Shown here: one piece after another, positions 35,304 to 43,389 of the stretch
How the letters are laid out: the number at the start of each line of letters is the position of its first letter
How positions within the stretch are numbered: position 1 is the stretch's first letter
From: Kaistia hirudinis
Lineage (GTDB): Bacteria > Pseudomonadota > Alphaproteobacteria > Rhizobiales > Kaistiaceae
Direction of reading: 5' to 3'
NCBI RefSeq assembly: GCF_014196455.1
Contig: NZ_JACIDS010000002.1
Coordinates: 682,001-746,000 of the forward strand
Length of the DNA: 64,000 bases
Program-made: the position numbers and the translations under genes
Notes under the pieces: model-generated
Told to the model about the DNA's origin: nothing
Databases searched by the model: none
Seen by the model: the letters and a program-made list of their open reading frames with translations, nothing else

Positions 35304-36035
35304 ATGATGGTGCTTCGCGAAACCGATGGCTCGAAGGTGGCTGCCGATACCGGCGCGATGCGCTATCGTCGCGTCGCCGGCCATGACGGTGCGGCGCTTC
35401 CCGTGAAGGACGAGAGAGGTCGGGTCGAGCCCTTGCCGCACAAGGACGATTTCGGAAGAGACGCCGCGCTGCGCGCCGACCACGCCCTGATGCAGGCGAT
35501 TGCGGCCGGAGAGCGGGACGTCTTTGCCCGGCTCATCGATACCGAGGCGCCGCGCCTGACGCGCTTCGTCACGGCCATCCTGGCGGATCTCGCCGAGGCG
35601 GAGGAGATCGTCCAGGAATCGCTGCTGCGGCTCTGGCGCCAGGCGCCGACCTGGGAGCCGCGGGCCCGCATCGGCACCTATCTCCATCGTGTCGCCTACC
35701 GCCTTGCGATCGACCGCCTGCGCCGCCGCCGACCGCATGTCGATATCGACGATTACGACGATCTGATCGAGGACGAGACAGCGCCGCCCGATCGCAATCT
35801 CGATCGGATCGACGATGTGCGCCTCGTGCACGAGGCACTCGACCAGCTCTCCGACCGGCAGCGCGCGGTGATCGTGCTCGCCCATTTCCAGGAACTCGGC
35901 CAGGCCGAGGCCGCCGCCATCCTGGGGATCGGCGAGCATGCCTATGAATCGCTTCTCGCCCGCGCCCGCAGGAGGCTCCGAACGCTCCTGTCGGCCAATG
36001 GAGACGCGGATGGGGAGGATTGGAAAAGACCATGA
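35304..36035 (+). CDS. ECF-type RNA polymerase sigma factor
   Basis: A 243-residue sigma factor. A non-conserved N-terminal extension of about 55 residues precedes region 2 (VFARLIDTEAPRLTRF, then EAEEIVQESLLRLW). A linker with an acidic DIDDYDDLIEDE follows, then region 4 (LVHEALDQLSDRQRAVIVLAH and EAAAILGIGEHAYESLLARAR). There is no sigma region 3, as in ECF factors. The start is eight bases after the RND pump stop; two tandem ATG codons are possible, and the extension may be shortened by internal starts. Its stop overlaps the next gene's ATG. Likely activates its own operon and envelope-response genes when released. Confidence 0.9.
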   Translation: MMVLRETDGSKVAADTGAMRYRRVAGHDGAALPVKDERGRVEPLPHKDDFGRDAALRADHALMQAIAAGERDVFARLIDTEAPRLTRFVTAILADLAEAEEIVQESLLRLWRQAPTWEPRARIGTYLHRVAYRLAIDRLRRRRPHVDIDDYDDLIEDETAPPDRNLDRIDDVRLVHEALDQLSDRQRAVIVLAHFQELGQAEAAAILGIGEHAYESLLARARRRLRTLLSANGDADGEDWKRP

Positions 36036-36490
36036 CGAACAACCGGAATTCCGACATCTCGCCTGAACTGCGCGCCGGACCGATCGGGCTGCGCGATGCG
36101 ATCGACCTCTGGGGCCCCGATCTCTCCAAGTGGCCCGACATTGCGCAGCTGCGCCATGCGCGCGAAGCGCTCCTGTCCGACCGTGGCTTTCGCGCCTATC
36201 GCGACGGCGCGCTGGCCGCGGACCGCCAGTTGAAGGCGGCGGCGGACGCGCTGGACGAGCGGATCGCGGCGAAGGGCTCGGTGGCGCGCATCGCCGATGG
36301 CGTGCTGTCGCGCATCGAACCCCGCAAGTCGCGGCATTATTCGCGCTACGCAGCCGTGGCGGCCGTGCTCGTCGTCGCGGGTGTGCTCGGCGGCGCGTCG
36401 GAATGGATCCGCGGTGGCCCCGCCGATGGCTCCGTCACCGTCGTTCAGCTCGATCCGCTGGTGTTCGGTCCGTCCGAAATGGGCTTCTGA
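36032..36490 (+). CDS. Putative membrane-anchored anti-sigma factor
   Basis: A 152-residue protein. The N-terminal 105 residues are soluble and helical (IDLWGPDLSKWPD, REALLSDRGFRAYRDG, AADRQLKAAADALDERI), followed by one membrane helix (about 109-126) and a short outside tail. No zinc-binding HxxxCxxC motif is present. The topology, the four-base overlap with the sigma-factor gene, and the periplasmic protein encoded next make it the natural anti-sigma factor. This is inference; I recognise no named domain. ATG 36032 is preferred over TTG 36020. Confidence 0.65.
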   Translation: MTNNRNSDISPELRAGPIGLRDAIDLWGPDLSKWPDIAQLRHAREALLSDRGFRAYRDGALAADRQLKAAADALDERIAAKGSVARIADGVLSRIEPRKSRHYSRYAAVAAVLVVAGVLGGASEWIRGGPADGSVTVVQLDPLVFGPSEMGF

Positions 36491-36957
36491 TGGCGCTCGG
36501 AAAAGACGGCAAGCGAGGCCGCAGCTGGCTGGTGCTCGCCCTCGTCGCATCGCTCGCGGTGAACGCCTTCTTCGGCGGCGCGCTGGTGATGGAATTCCTG
36601 CGCTTCCGCCATGTCGGCGACGAGCCGGGCGCGCGCGCGACGCGGATGGAATTGCGCTGGTTCAAGGATCGCCTGTCGCCGGAAGCGCTCGGCCAGATCG
36701 AGGCGTCGCTGGCGCCGCTGCGTCCCGACATCCTCGCCCGCGTTGAGCGGCTCAGGAAGCTCCGCGCCGAGCTTGGCGCGCTGGTCGCGGCGCCCCAGCC
36801 CGATCGCGCGGCGATCGACGCCAATCTGCGCGAGATCCGCATCGAGGTCGGTGCGATGCAGGAGCAGATCCAGTCGAAGACCTTCGATGCGGTGCTCGCG
36901 CTGCCGCAGGCCGAGCGCACGCCGCTCGCGACGCCCGGCGCGAACGCCGGCAATTAG
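36490..36957 (+). CDS. Periplasmic sensor-like protein (heavy-metal-sensor/CnrX-like family)
   Basis: A 155-residue protein with an N-terminal membrane anchor (about 12-34) and an all-helical periplasmic domain. The four-helix pattern, with MELRWFKDRLSPEALGQIEAS followed by Arg/Leu-rich helices, resembles the periplasmic heavy-metal-sensor/Spy-CpxP-like fold. It has no Cys and only one His (H40), so metal binding like that of true CnrX is doubtful; it may sense misfolded protein or a hydrophobic pump substrate. Its ATG overlaps the anti-sigma stop (TGATG). It ends the operon, just before a terminator. It probably controls the anti-sigma factor from outside. Confidence 0.65.
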   Translation: MALGKDGKRGRSWLVLALVASLAVNAFFGGALVMEFLRFRHVGDEPGARATRMELRWFKDRLSPEALGQIEASLAPLRPDILARVERLRKLRAELGALVAAPQPDRAAIDANLREIRIEVGAMQEQIQSKTFDAVLALPQAERTPLATPGANAGN

Positions 36958-36968
36958 GGCGTGACATG

Positions 36969-36994
36969 AAAACGGGGCCGCTCGGGCCCCGTTT
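36969..36994. terminator. Bidirectional intrinsic terminator
   Basis: AAACGGGGCC (36970-36979) pairs with GGCCCCGTTT (36985-36994), a perfect 10-bp stem with loop GCTCG, flanked by short T-runs on both strands. It sits between the convergent RND/ECF operon and the sugar operon and probably ends both. Confidence 0.8.
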
Positions 36995-37020
36995 CCTCAT
37001 TTCAGGATAGTGCCGCGCCG

Positions 37021-38157
37021 TCAGCGCGCGGCGATCAGCCGTTCGGCGTCGATCGCGGTCAGCGGCGCCGGGCGTTCCGTCGTCGTCGAGAGATCGACGA
37101 CCTTGCGCGTCGCGGCGGCCTCGAGGATCGAGACCATGATATCGAGCGCGTGCAGCGCCACGCGGCCGGAGCAGCGCGGCTCGCGCCCCTGTTCGGCGGC
37201 GTCGAGCAGGTCGGCGACGCCGAGCATGCGGTAATTGGCGCGCTCGCCGGTCCAGTTGGCCCGCCCGAACGGCGCATCCGCTGCGTCGACCTCGACATAG
37301 TCGCCGCCATCCTTCGAATAGCTGACCGTGCCGCCGAAGAAATTGGGATCCGGCACCAGCATCGTGCCCGCCGAGCCATAGAGCTCGATCGGGTTGGCGT
37401 GGCCATGCTTCCACACGTCCCAGCTCGTGCCGAAGGTGATCTGCGCGCCCGAGACGAATTCGATGATCGCATTGATCGTCGTCGGGACCAGCACCGGCAC
37501 CGACTTGCCCTTCATCGGGCCTTCGGCCGTGACGAAGCGCTCGTCGAAGCCCTTGGAGGCGATGGCGGTGACGGATTTCGCCGGTCCGATCAGGTTGATC
37601 AGCGCCGAGGTGTAGTAGGGGCCCATATCCAGCACCGGGCCGCCGCCCGGCTGGAAGAAGAAGGTCGGATTGGGGTGCCAGGCCTCCATGCCGTGCCCCA
37701 TGAAATACATGGAGCCGGCGATGATGCGGCCGACCTTGCCCTCGTCGATGAGCCGGCGTGCCGTCTGGCCGCCGCCGCCGAGGAAGGTGTCGGGCGCGCT
37801 GCCGAGCTTCAGCCCGCGCGCGTCGGCCTCGGCGACCAGCTTCTTCGCGTCATCGAGCGACAGCGCGAAGGGCTTCTCCGAATAGGCGTGCTTGCCGGCC
37901 GAGAGGATCGCATGGCTGATCTCGTAATGGGCCGCCGGGATCGTCAGGTTGATGACCGTGTCGATCTCGGAATTCTTGAGCATCTCGTCGACGGAGAGCG
38001 CGGTGATGCCGAACTGGTCGGCGCGCGCCTTGGCGGCCGCCGGCGCGATATCGGCGACCGCGACGATCTTCGTGCCCGGGAATAGCGGCGCGAGCTTCAG
38101 ATAGGCTTCGGAAATATTGCCGGCACCGATGATGCCGATCTGGTGGATCGTGGACAT
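37021..38157 (-). CDS. Gfo/Idh/MocA-family oxidoreductase
   Basis: A 378-residue NAD(P)-dependent sugar dehydrogenase. The N-terminal Rossmann fold starts IGIIGAGNISEAYL. The EKPFALSLDDAKKL motif contains the conserved Lys, followed by the C-terminal substrate domain with GGGPVLDMGPYY, which supplies the catalytic Asp. It is the last gene of the six-gene sugar operon, 11 bases after the isomerase-like gene, and is followed by a terminator. Proteins of this family paired with TIM-barrel isomerases act on inositols, keto-sugars or glycosides. The substrate here is unknown. Confidence 0.88.
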   Translation of the reverse strand: MSTIHQIGIIGAGNISEAYLKLAPLFPGTKIVAVADIAPAAAKARADQFGITALSVDEMLKNSEIDTVINLTIPAAHYEISHAILSAGKHAYSEKPFALSLDDAKKLVAEADARGLKLGSAPDTFLGGGGQTARRLIDEGKVGRIIAGSMYFMGHGMEAWHPNPTFFFQPGGGPVLDMGPYYTSALINLIGPAKSVTAIASKGFDERFVTAEGPMKGKSVPVLVPTTINAIIEFVSGAQITFGTSWDVWKHGHANPIELYGSAGTMLVPDPNFFGGTVSYSKDGGDYVEVDAADAPFGRANWTGERANYRMLGVADLLDAAEQGREPRCSGRVALHALDIMVSILEAAATRKVVDLSTTTERPAPLTAIDAERLIAAR

Positions 38158-38168
38158 GAAAAAGGGCC

Positions 38169-38924
38169 TCAGGCCAGCAGCGACTTGATGGAGGCGAAGG
38201 AGCGCGTCGCGAAGCGCTTCCAGTCGGCAGGATTGTCATGCTCGGCGACGAGAACCTTGGCGTCGACGGCGTCGTCGATATGCGTCTTCAGGGCCTTCCA
38301 GTCGACGATGCCGTGGCCGACATCGGCCCAGCCATCCTCGACCGTGGTGCCGGCCGGGGCGAGGTCCTTGATGTGATAGGCGATGGTCTGCGTGGCGAGA
38401 CGGTCGATTTCGTTCGCGGGGTTCTCGCCGGCGCGCACGACCCAGCCGATATCGAGCTCCGCCTTGACGTCGCCGCCGAGCAGATAGTCGATCGGCCGCG
38501 TACCGCCGACGAGCTTGAAATACTCGAAATCATGATTGTGCCAGGCGAGGCCGAAGCCGGCCGCCTTGGCGGTGGCGGCCGCTGTAGCGAGGCGCGCGTG
38601 AAGCTCCTTCCAGCCGTCGATCGTCGTCGGACGCTCCTCCGCGACGAGATAGGGCACGACGATGGTCTCAGCGCCGATCGTGCCGGCGATATCGATGAAG
38701 CGGCTCGTCTCGCCGGTGACGCCGGTGAGCGGGGCATGGAAGGTCGGCGTCTTCAGGCCGACCGCGTCGACCTTGGCGCGGTAGCCGGCCGGATCGTCGC
38801 CATAGAGCGGGTAATAGGGCTCGACCGCGTCATAGCCGATGGTGGCGAGGCCCTCGAGCACGGTCTCGAGCGGCGGGAAATTGCGCGCGGAATAGAGCTG
38901 GAACGAAATCGTATGATTGACCAT
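38169..38924 (-). CDS. Sugar phosphate isomerase/epimerase-like TIM-barrel protein
   Basis: A 251-residue xylose-isomerase-like TIM barrel (AP-endonuclease 2 superfamily). The start is ISFQLYSARNFPPLE. Metal ligands are suggested by WHNHDFEYF (mid-protein His/Glu), AELDIGWV (Asp), YHIKDL (His) and LVAEHDNP (Glu). These enzymes bind a divalent metal and isomerise, epimerise or dehydrate sugars and inositol derivatives. It sits between the ABC ATPase and the Gfo/Idh dehydrogenase in one operon, so the two enzymes probably act in sequence on the imported sugar. Confidence 0.85.
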   Translation of the reverse strand: MVNHTISFQLYSARNFPPLETVLEGLATIGYDAVEPYYPLYGDDPAGYRAKVDAVGLKTPTFHAPLTGVTGETSRFIDIAGTIGAETIVVPYLVAEERPTTIDGWKELHARLATAAATAKAAGFGLAWHNHDFEYFKLVGGTRPIDYLLGGDVKAELDIGWVVRAGENPANEIDRLATQTIAYHIKDLAPAGTTVEDGWADVGHGIVDWKALKTHIDDAVDAKVLVAEHDNPADWKRFATRSFASIKSLLA

Positions 38925-38974
38925 GGGGGTGTCTCTTCAGGTCGGCCCGTCCGGCGGACGGGCGTAGAGGAAGT

Positions 38975-40063
38975 TCAGAGGCGGTTGCCGCTCGCTGCGT
39001 CGAAGATCGAGGCGTGATCGGGCGAGAAGAAGGCGTCGATCCTGGCCGGCGTATCGATGTGCTGGTCGCCGTCGATGCGGATCGAGAAGGACGAGCTGCC
39101 GACCCGTCCCCAGACGAGGCTGTCGGCGCCCATCGGCTCCAGCATGGTGAGATTGACCGGCAACTGCGATGTGTGATCGCCGCGCTCGAAGGGGTCCACC
39201 TGCTCGGGCCGGATGCCGAGCGTCGCCTTGCGGCCTTCCTCGACCTGTCCCAGGAAGGCGTAGCCGGAAAGGTCGATCCGCGCTCCGTCCGGCAGGACGA
39301 AGGCGGGGCTGCCGCCCGAAAAGCTCAGCGTGCCGTCGACGAAGTTCATCGCCGGCGAGCCGACGAAGCCCGCGACGAAGCGGTTGATCGGGCGGCGATA
39401 GATTTCCTTCGGCGAGGCGAGCTGCTGGATGATGCCGCCATTCATCACGGCGATGCGGTCGGCCAGCGTCAGCGCCTCGATCTGGTCGTGCGTGACATAG
39501 ATCATCGTCGAGCCGAGCTCGTGATGCAGCCGCTTGATCTCGACGCGGAGCTCGGTGCGGAGTTTCGCATCGAGATTGGACAGCGGCTCGTCGAACAGGA
39601 ACACGTCGACATCGCGCACCAGGGCGCGGCCGATCGCGACGCGCTGGCGCTGGCCGCCGGAAAGCTCCGACGGACGGCGTTCGAGCAGCGGCTCGATCTG
39701 CAGGATCTTGGCCGCCTTGGCGACGCGCGCCTCGATATCGGCCTTGGGCGTGCGCGCCATCTTCAGGCCGAAGGTGAGGTTCCCGCGGACTGTCATGCGC
39801 GGATAGAGCGCATAGGACTGGAACACCATGCCGATGCCGCGGTCCTTCGGCTCCTCCCAGGTGACGTTCTTGCCGCCGATCCAGATCTGGCCGCCGGCAA
39901 CGTCGAGGAGGCCCGCGACGGCGTTGAGCAAGGTCGACTTGCCGCAGCCGGACGGCCCGAGCAGGACGATGAACTCGCCTTCGGCGATTTCGAGATCGAG
40001 CTCGCGGATGACCTTGATGCTGCCGAACTCGATATCGAGCTTGCGAATGGAAACGCTGGCCAT
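38975..40063 (-). CDS. Sugar ABC transporter ATP-binding protein (UgpC/MalK type)
   Basis: A 362-residue CUT1-type ATPase. Walker A is GPSGCGKST, the Q-loop lies in [13 protein letters not shown], the signature is LSGGQRQR, Walker B is [12 protein letters not shown] and the switch is VTHDQ. The C-terminal OB-fold region has ATLGIRPEQVD. Start at ATG 40063 is preceded by AAGGGG; it follows the upstream permease stop by two bases. It energises the two permeases encoded just upstream. It is similar to the orphan ATPase at 28577-29671. Confidence 0.92.
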   Translation of the reverse strand: MASVSIRKLDIEFGSIKVIRELDLEIAEGEFIVLLGPSGCGKSTLLNAVAGLLDVAGGQIWIGGKNVTWEEPKDRGIGMVFQSYALYPRMTVRGNLTFGLKMARTPKADIEARVAKAAKILQIEPLLERRPSELSGGQRQRVAIGRALVRDVDVFLFDEPLSNLDAKLRTELRVEIKRLHHELGSTMIYVTHDQIEALTLADRIAVMNGGIIQQLASPKEIYRRPINRFVAGFVGSPAMNFVDGTLSFSGGSPAFVLPDGARIDLSGYAFLGQVEEGRKATLGIRPEQVDPFERGDHTSQLPVNLTMLEPMGADSLVWGRVGSSSFSIRIDGDQHIDTPARIDAFFSPDHASIFDAASGNRL

Positions 40064-40065
40064 CA

Positions 40066-40962
40066 CTACCCCTTGACTGCGCCGGACGCGATGCCGCGGA
40101 CGAACCAGCGGCCCGACACGAAATAGACGAAGAGCGGAACGAGCGCGGTCAGGATCGTCGCCGCCATGTTCACATTGTATTCTTTCTCGCCGAAGCTCGA
40201 ATTGACGATGTTGTTGAGCTGCACCGTCATCGGGAAGTTCTCGCGGCCGGCGAAGATCAGGCCGAAGAGGAAGTCGTTCCAGATGCCGGTGATCTGCAGG
40301 ATCGCGGCGACGACGATGATCGGCGTCGAGAGCGGCAGCATCAGGCGCAGGAAGATCGCCCAGAACCCGCCGCCATCGACGCGCGCCGCCTTGAACAGGT
40401 CGATCGGGATGCCGGCGTAGAAGTTGCGGAACAGCAGCGTCATCAGCGGTAGGCCGAAGATCGAGTGCACGAAGACGACGCCCGGGATCGAATTATAGAG
40501 CGAGACGATCGAGAGCATCCGCACCAGCGGATAGAGGAACACCTGGTAGGGGATGAACGCGCCGAGCAGCAGAACCGCGAACAGGAAGTTCGAGCCCTTG
40601 GGCCGCCAAAACGACAGCGCATAACCCGTCACCGCGCCGACCGAGATCGAGACGATCACGCTCGGGATCAGGATCTTCACCGAGTTCAGCATGCCGACAT
40701 GGATGCCGTCGCAATTGAGGCCGGTGCAGGCCGAGGACCACGCCTTGGCCCAGGCATAGAAACTCGGGTCCGACGGCAGCGCGAACAGATTGCCGAGGCG
40801 GATCTCCGACATCGGCTTCAGCGACGTGATGATCATCACGTAGAGCGGAATGAGGAAGAACAGCGCCGCGATGACGAGGAAGGCATAGAGCCCGACACGC
40901 CCGGCGGTGAGGCGCTTCGGCCGTGGCCCGGACGGCCCCGCGGCGAGATCGACGCTGGTCAT
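40066..40962 (-). CDS. Sugar ABC transporter permease (MalG-like)
   Basis: A 298-residue inner-membrane permease with six membrane segments. The N-terminal anchor is near residues 25-45, and the EAA loop reads FKAARVDGGGFWAIFLRLMLPL. It ends VKG, as usual for MalG-type subunits. It overlaps the MalF-like gene by four bases. Second permease of the CUT1 importer. I recall glucose/mannose-type (Gts) permeases with similar wording, including a long loop between the first helices. Confidence 0.92.
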   Translation of the reverse strand: MTSVDLAAGPSGPRPKRLTAGRVGLYAFLVIAALFFLIPLYVMIITSLKPMSEIRLGNLFALPSDPSFYAWAKAWSSACTGLNCDGIHVGMLNSVKILIPSVIVSISVGAVTGYALSFWRPKGSNFLFAVLLLGAFIPYQVFLYPLVRMLSIVSLYNSIPGVVFVHSIFGLPLMTLLFRNFYAGIPIDLFKAARVDGGGFWAIFLRLMLPLSTPIIVVAAILQITGIWNDFLFGLIFAGRENFPMTVQLNNIVNSSFGEKEYNVNMAATILTALVPLFVYFVSGRWFVRGIASGAVKG

Positions 40963-41864
40963 CGCGCGCTCCTCGGCTGGCGGAAGTACTGCCAGTAGAG
41001 CCAGGGCGCGAGGACGCAGAGCACGGTGATCATCATCACCGTGGACGCGGCCGTGGCGAGCCCGAGATTCTGGCGCTGGAACAGGTATTCGATCACGAAT
41101 TTGGCGGGCACTTCGGTCGAGATGCCCGGCCCGCCATTGGTAAGCGCGACGACGAGGTCATAGACCTTCACGACGGCGGTCGCGAGCAGGACCGTGGCGG
41201 TGACGAACATCGGCGCCAGGATCGGGATCACGACATGGAGATAGACGCGCCAGGTTGGAATGCCGTCGACCTTGGCCGCCTTCCAGAGCTCGCCGTCGAC
41301 CCCGCGCAGACCCGCGAGCAGGATCGCCATGACGAGGCCGGAGCTCTGCCAGATCCCGGCGAGCGCGACGACATAGATCGCGCGGTCGCCCCGCGTCAGC
41401 CAGTCGAAGGTGAAGCTCTCGAAGCCCCAGTTGCGCACGGTCTGCTGGATGCCGAGCGTCGGGTTCAGCGTCCACTGCCAGACGAGGCCGGTGACGATGA
41501 AGGACAGCGCATAGGGATAGAGGAAGATCGTGCGGAACATGCTCTCCGCGCGGATGCGCTGGTCGAGGAAGACCGCGAGCAGGAAGCCGATCACGAGGCA
41601 GCCGACAATGAACAGGCCGCCGAAGATGAAGAGATTGTTGACCGAGATCATCCAGCGGTCGGATGCGAACAGGCGGCTATACTGGGCGAAGCCGACATAG
41701 TTCGAGACCGGGAACACCTTGGAGCTGGTGAACGAGATCTGCACCGTCCACAGGATCGTGCCGATATAGGCGAAGATCACGATCAGCCAGGCGGGGGTGA
41801 GCGCGAGCTGCGCCGACCAGAACCGCTTCAATCGGGGATTCACGCTGCCATACTCCGGTTGCAC
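40959..41864 (-). CDS. Sugar ABC transporter permease (MalF-like)
   Basis: A 301-residue permease with six membrane segments. The EAA motif is WKAAKVDGIPTWRVYLHVVIPIL. Helix 1 reads LALTPAWLIVIFAYIGTIL and VYDLVVALTNGGPG near the end is typical of CUT1 MalF subunits. The gene follows the binding-protein gene after an 82-base gap containing a strong hairpin, and overlaps the next permease by four bases. Confidence 0.92.
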   Translation of the reverse strand: MQPEYGSVNPRLKRFWSAQLALTPAWLIVIFAYIGTILWTVQISFTSSKVFPVSNYVGFAQYSRLFASDRWMISVNNLFIFGGLFIVGCLVIGFLLAVFLDQRIRAESMFRTIFLYPYALSFIVTGLVWQWTLNPTLGIQQTVRNWGFESFTFDWLTRGDRAIYVVALAGIWQSSGLVMAILLAGLRGVDGELWKAAKVDGIPTWRVYLHVVIPILAPMFVTATVLLATAVVKVYDLVVALTNGGPGISTEVPAKFVIEYLFQRQNLGLATAASTVMMITVLCVLAPWLYWQYFRQPRSAR

Positions 41865-41912
41865 GGAGCCGGGGCGGCGAGCGCGCCCCGGCCGTGAAAG
41901 CGATCGGCGGAC

Positions 41913-41940
41913 GCCCCGCCAGCCCGAGGGCCGGCGGGGC
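41913..41940 (-). other. Intercistronic hairpin between binding-protein and permease genes
   Basis: GCCCCGCC (41913-41920) pairs with GGCGGGGC (41933-41940), and inside it GCCC (41922-41925) pairs with GGGC (41928-41931), opposed by single unpaired A and C. No T-run follows on the minus strand, so it more likely protects the binding-protein mRNA than fully terminates. Confidence 0.6.
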
Positions 41941-41946
41941 AGGCGC

Positions 41947-43182
41947 TTACTTGCTTTCCCAGATGCTGACGACCTTGGCGACGAGCTCGTCGGGGGTCTG
42001 CGACGGCGTGGTCCAGAATTGGCCGATCGCGTCCTGCAGCGAGCCGAGCGTGTCCGGCGTCTGCAGGAAGTCGGTGCCCGGCACGGCGCCGTCCGGCTTC
42101 GCCAGTAGCTTCAGGCCTTCCTGGGCGCAGACGTCGAGCTTCGACGTGTCGACGTCGGCGCGCACGGGCACGGAGCCCTTCTTGGCGTTGAACGCGACCT
42201 GCGTGTCCGGCTCAAGCATGACATGGGCGAGGAGCTTCTGCGCCTTCTGGGCGTCGGCATTGTCGGTCTTCGGGAACACGAAGACGTCGCCGCCGATCCA
42301 GTAGACCTGGTTGCCGAGGCCCGGCACGCAGCCGACTTCCTTGCCGGGCGTCAGGCCGGCGGCGATGATCTCGCCCTTGGCCCAGTCGCCCATGAAGTTG
42401 AAGCCGGCCTTGCCGTCGATGACGAGGCCCGTGGCCTGGTTCCACTGCCGGCCCTGCTGGCCCGCATCGCCATATTCGCGCAGCTTGCCGAAGGTCTCGG
42501 CGACCTTCTTGAACTCGGGCGACTTGATCGCCTCCATATCGTTGTCCTGGAAGATCTTCAGGAACAGATCGCGGCCGCCGACGCCGAGGACCACGTCGTT
42601 GAAGAGCAGGAGCTGGGTCCAGGCGTCGCCGGACTGCGCCATCGGGATGACGCCCGCAGCCTTCAGCTTGTCGAGGGCGGCGAAGAGCTCGTCCCAGGTC
42701 TTCGGCGGCTCGATGCCGTTCTTCGCCAGGACGTCGGCGTTGTACCAGAGCCAGTTGTTCGAATGGATGTTGACCGGAACGGCATAGAAGTGGCCGTCGC
42801 GGCTCACCGCCTTGACGAGAACCGGCGACAGGAACTTCGCCCAGCCATCGGCCGCGGCGACTTCGTCGAGACTGCCGAGCAGGCCCTGCGCGACGAGATC
42901 CTCGAACTGCTTGCCGGTGTTGAACTGCATGGCGGTCGGCGGGTTGCCGCCGACGATGCGGTTGATGCCGGCCGCGCGGGCCGCTTCGCCGCCGGCGATC
43001 GCCGCATCGACCCACTCGCCGCCCTGGGCGTTGAACTGGTCGGCGAACACCTTGACCGCGGCGGATTCACCGCCCGAGGTCCACCAGTGAATGACCTCCG
43101 CCTTCTCGGCGGCAAAGGCCGAGCCTGCCAAGATGGCAAGCGAAGCCGCAGCGCCAAGCAGCGCTTTCGAAACATGCTTCAT
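41947..43182 (-). CDS. Sugar ABC transporter substrate-binding protein
   Basis: A 411-residue periplasmic binding protein. The signal peptide is residues 1 to about 25, cleaved after AFA. The mature protein starts EVIHWWTSGGESAAVKVFAD, the wording of glucose/mannose-type (GtsA-like) binding proteins. NIHSNNWLWYN and a C-terminal WESK are also family-like. Start at 43182 is preceded by GGGAGGAG. First gene of the six-gene operon, divergent from a LacI regulator across a palindromic operator. The ligand is probably a monosaccharide or glycoside. Confidence 0.9.
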   Translation of the reverse strand: MKHVSKALLGAAASLAILAGSAFAAEKAEVIHWWTSGGESAAVKVFADQFNAQGGEWVDAAIAGGEAARAAGINRIVGGNPPTAMQFNTGKQFEDLVAQGLLGSLDEVAAADGWAKFLSPVLVKAVSRDGHFYAVPVNIHSNNWLWYNADVLAKNGIEPPKTWDELFAALDKLKAAGVIPMAQSGDAWTQLLLFNDVVLGVGGRDLFLKIFQDNDMEAIKSPEFKKVAETFGKLREYGDAGQQGRQWNQATGLVIDGKAGFNFMGDWAKGEIIAAGLTPGKEVGCVPGLGNQVYWIGGDVFVFPKTDNADAQKAQKLLAHVMLEPDTQVAFNAKKGSVPVRADVDTSKLDVCAQEGLKLLAKPDGAVPGTDFLQTPDTLGSLQDAIGQFWTTPSQTPDELVAKVVSIWESK

Positions 43183-43273
43183 GATAACTCCTCCCAGTAT
43201 CAGGCGCTTAGTTGCCGCGCCGCCTCCTCCTGAAAGCCGCGAAGACCTCCCAGGCGCTTCGGGCTCCAAAACT

Positions 43274-43287
43274 TGTAATCGATTACA
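43274..43287. promoter_or_regulatory. LacI-family operator
   Basis: TGTAATCGATTACA is a perfect 14-bp palindrome with the central CG typical of LacI/GalR operators. It lies between the divergent LacI gene and sugar operon, 91 bases before the binding-protein ATG. Confidence 0.8.
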
Positions 43288-43328
43288 TCTACTGTATGCT
43301 TCCTCGAACGGCTGTCAACGCGAATTTA

Positions 43329-43343
43329 TTTTGCGTTGCAAAA
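43329..43343. promoter_or_regulatory. Second palindrome near the lacI-family start
   Basis: TTTTGC (43329-43334) and GCAAAA (43338-43343) flank GTT. It differs in sequence from the 43274 operator and lies 47 bases before the regulator ATG, so it may be an autoregulatory site or bind another factor such as a catabolite regulator. Confidence 0.4.
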
Positions 43344-43389
43344 GAACAGGCGACCGACGAGTAAGACGGCCGCTGGCGGGGAAACGACG

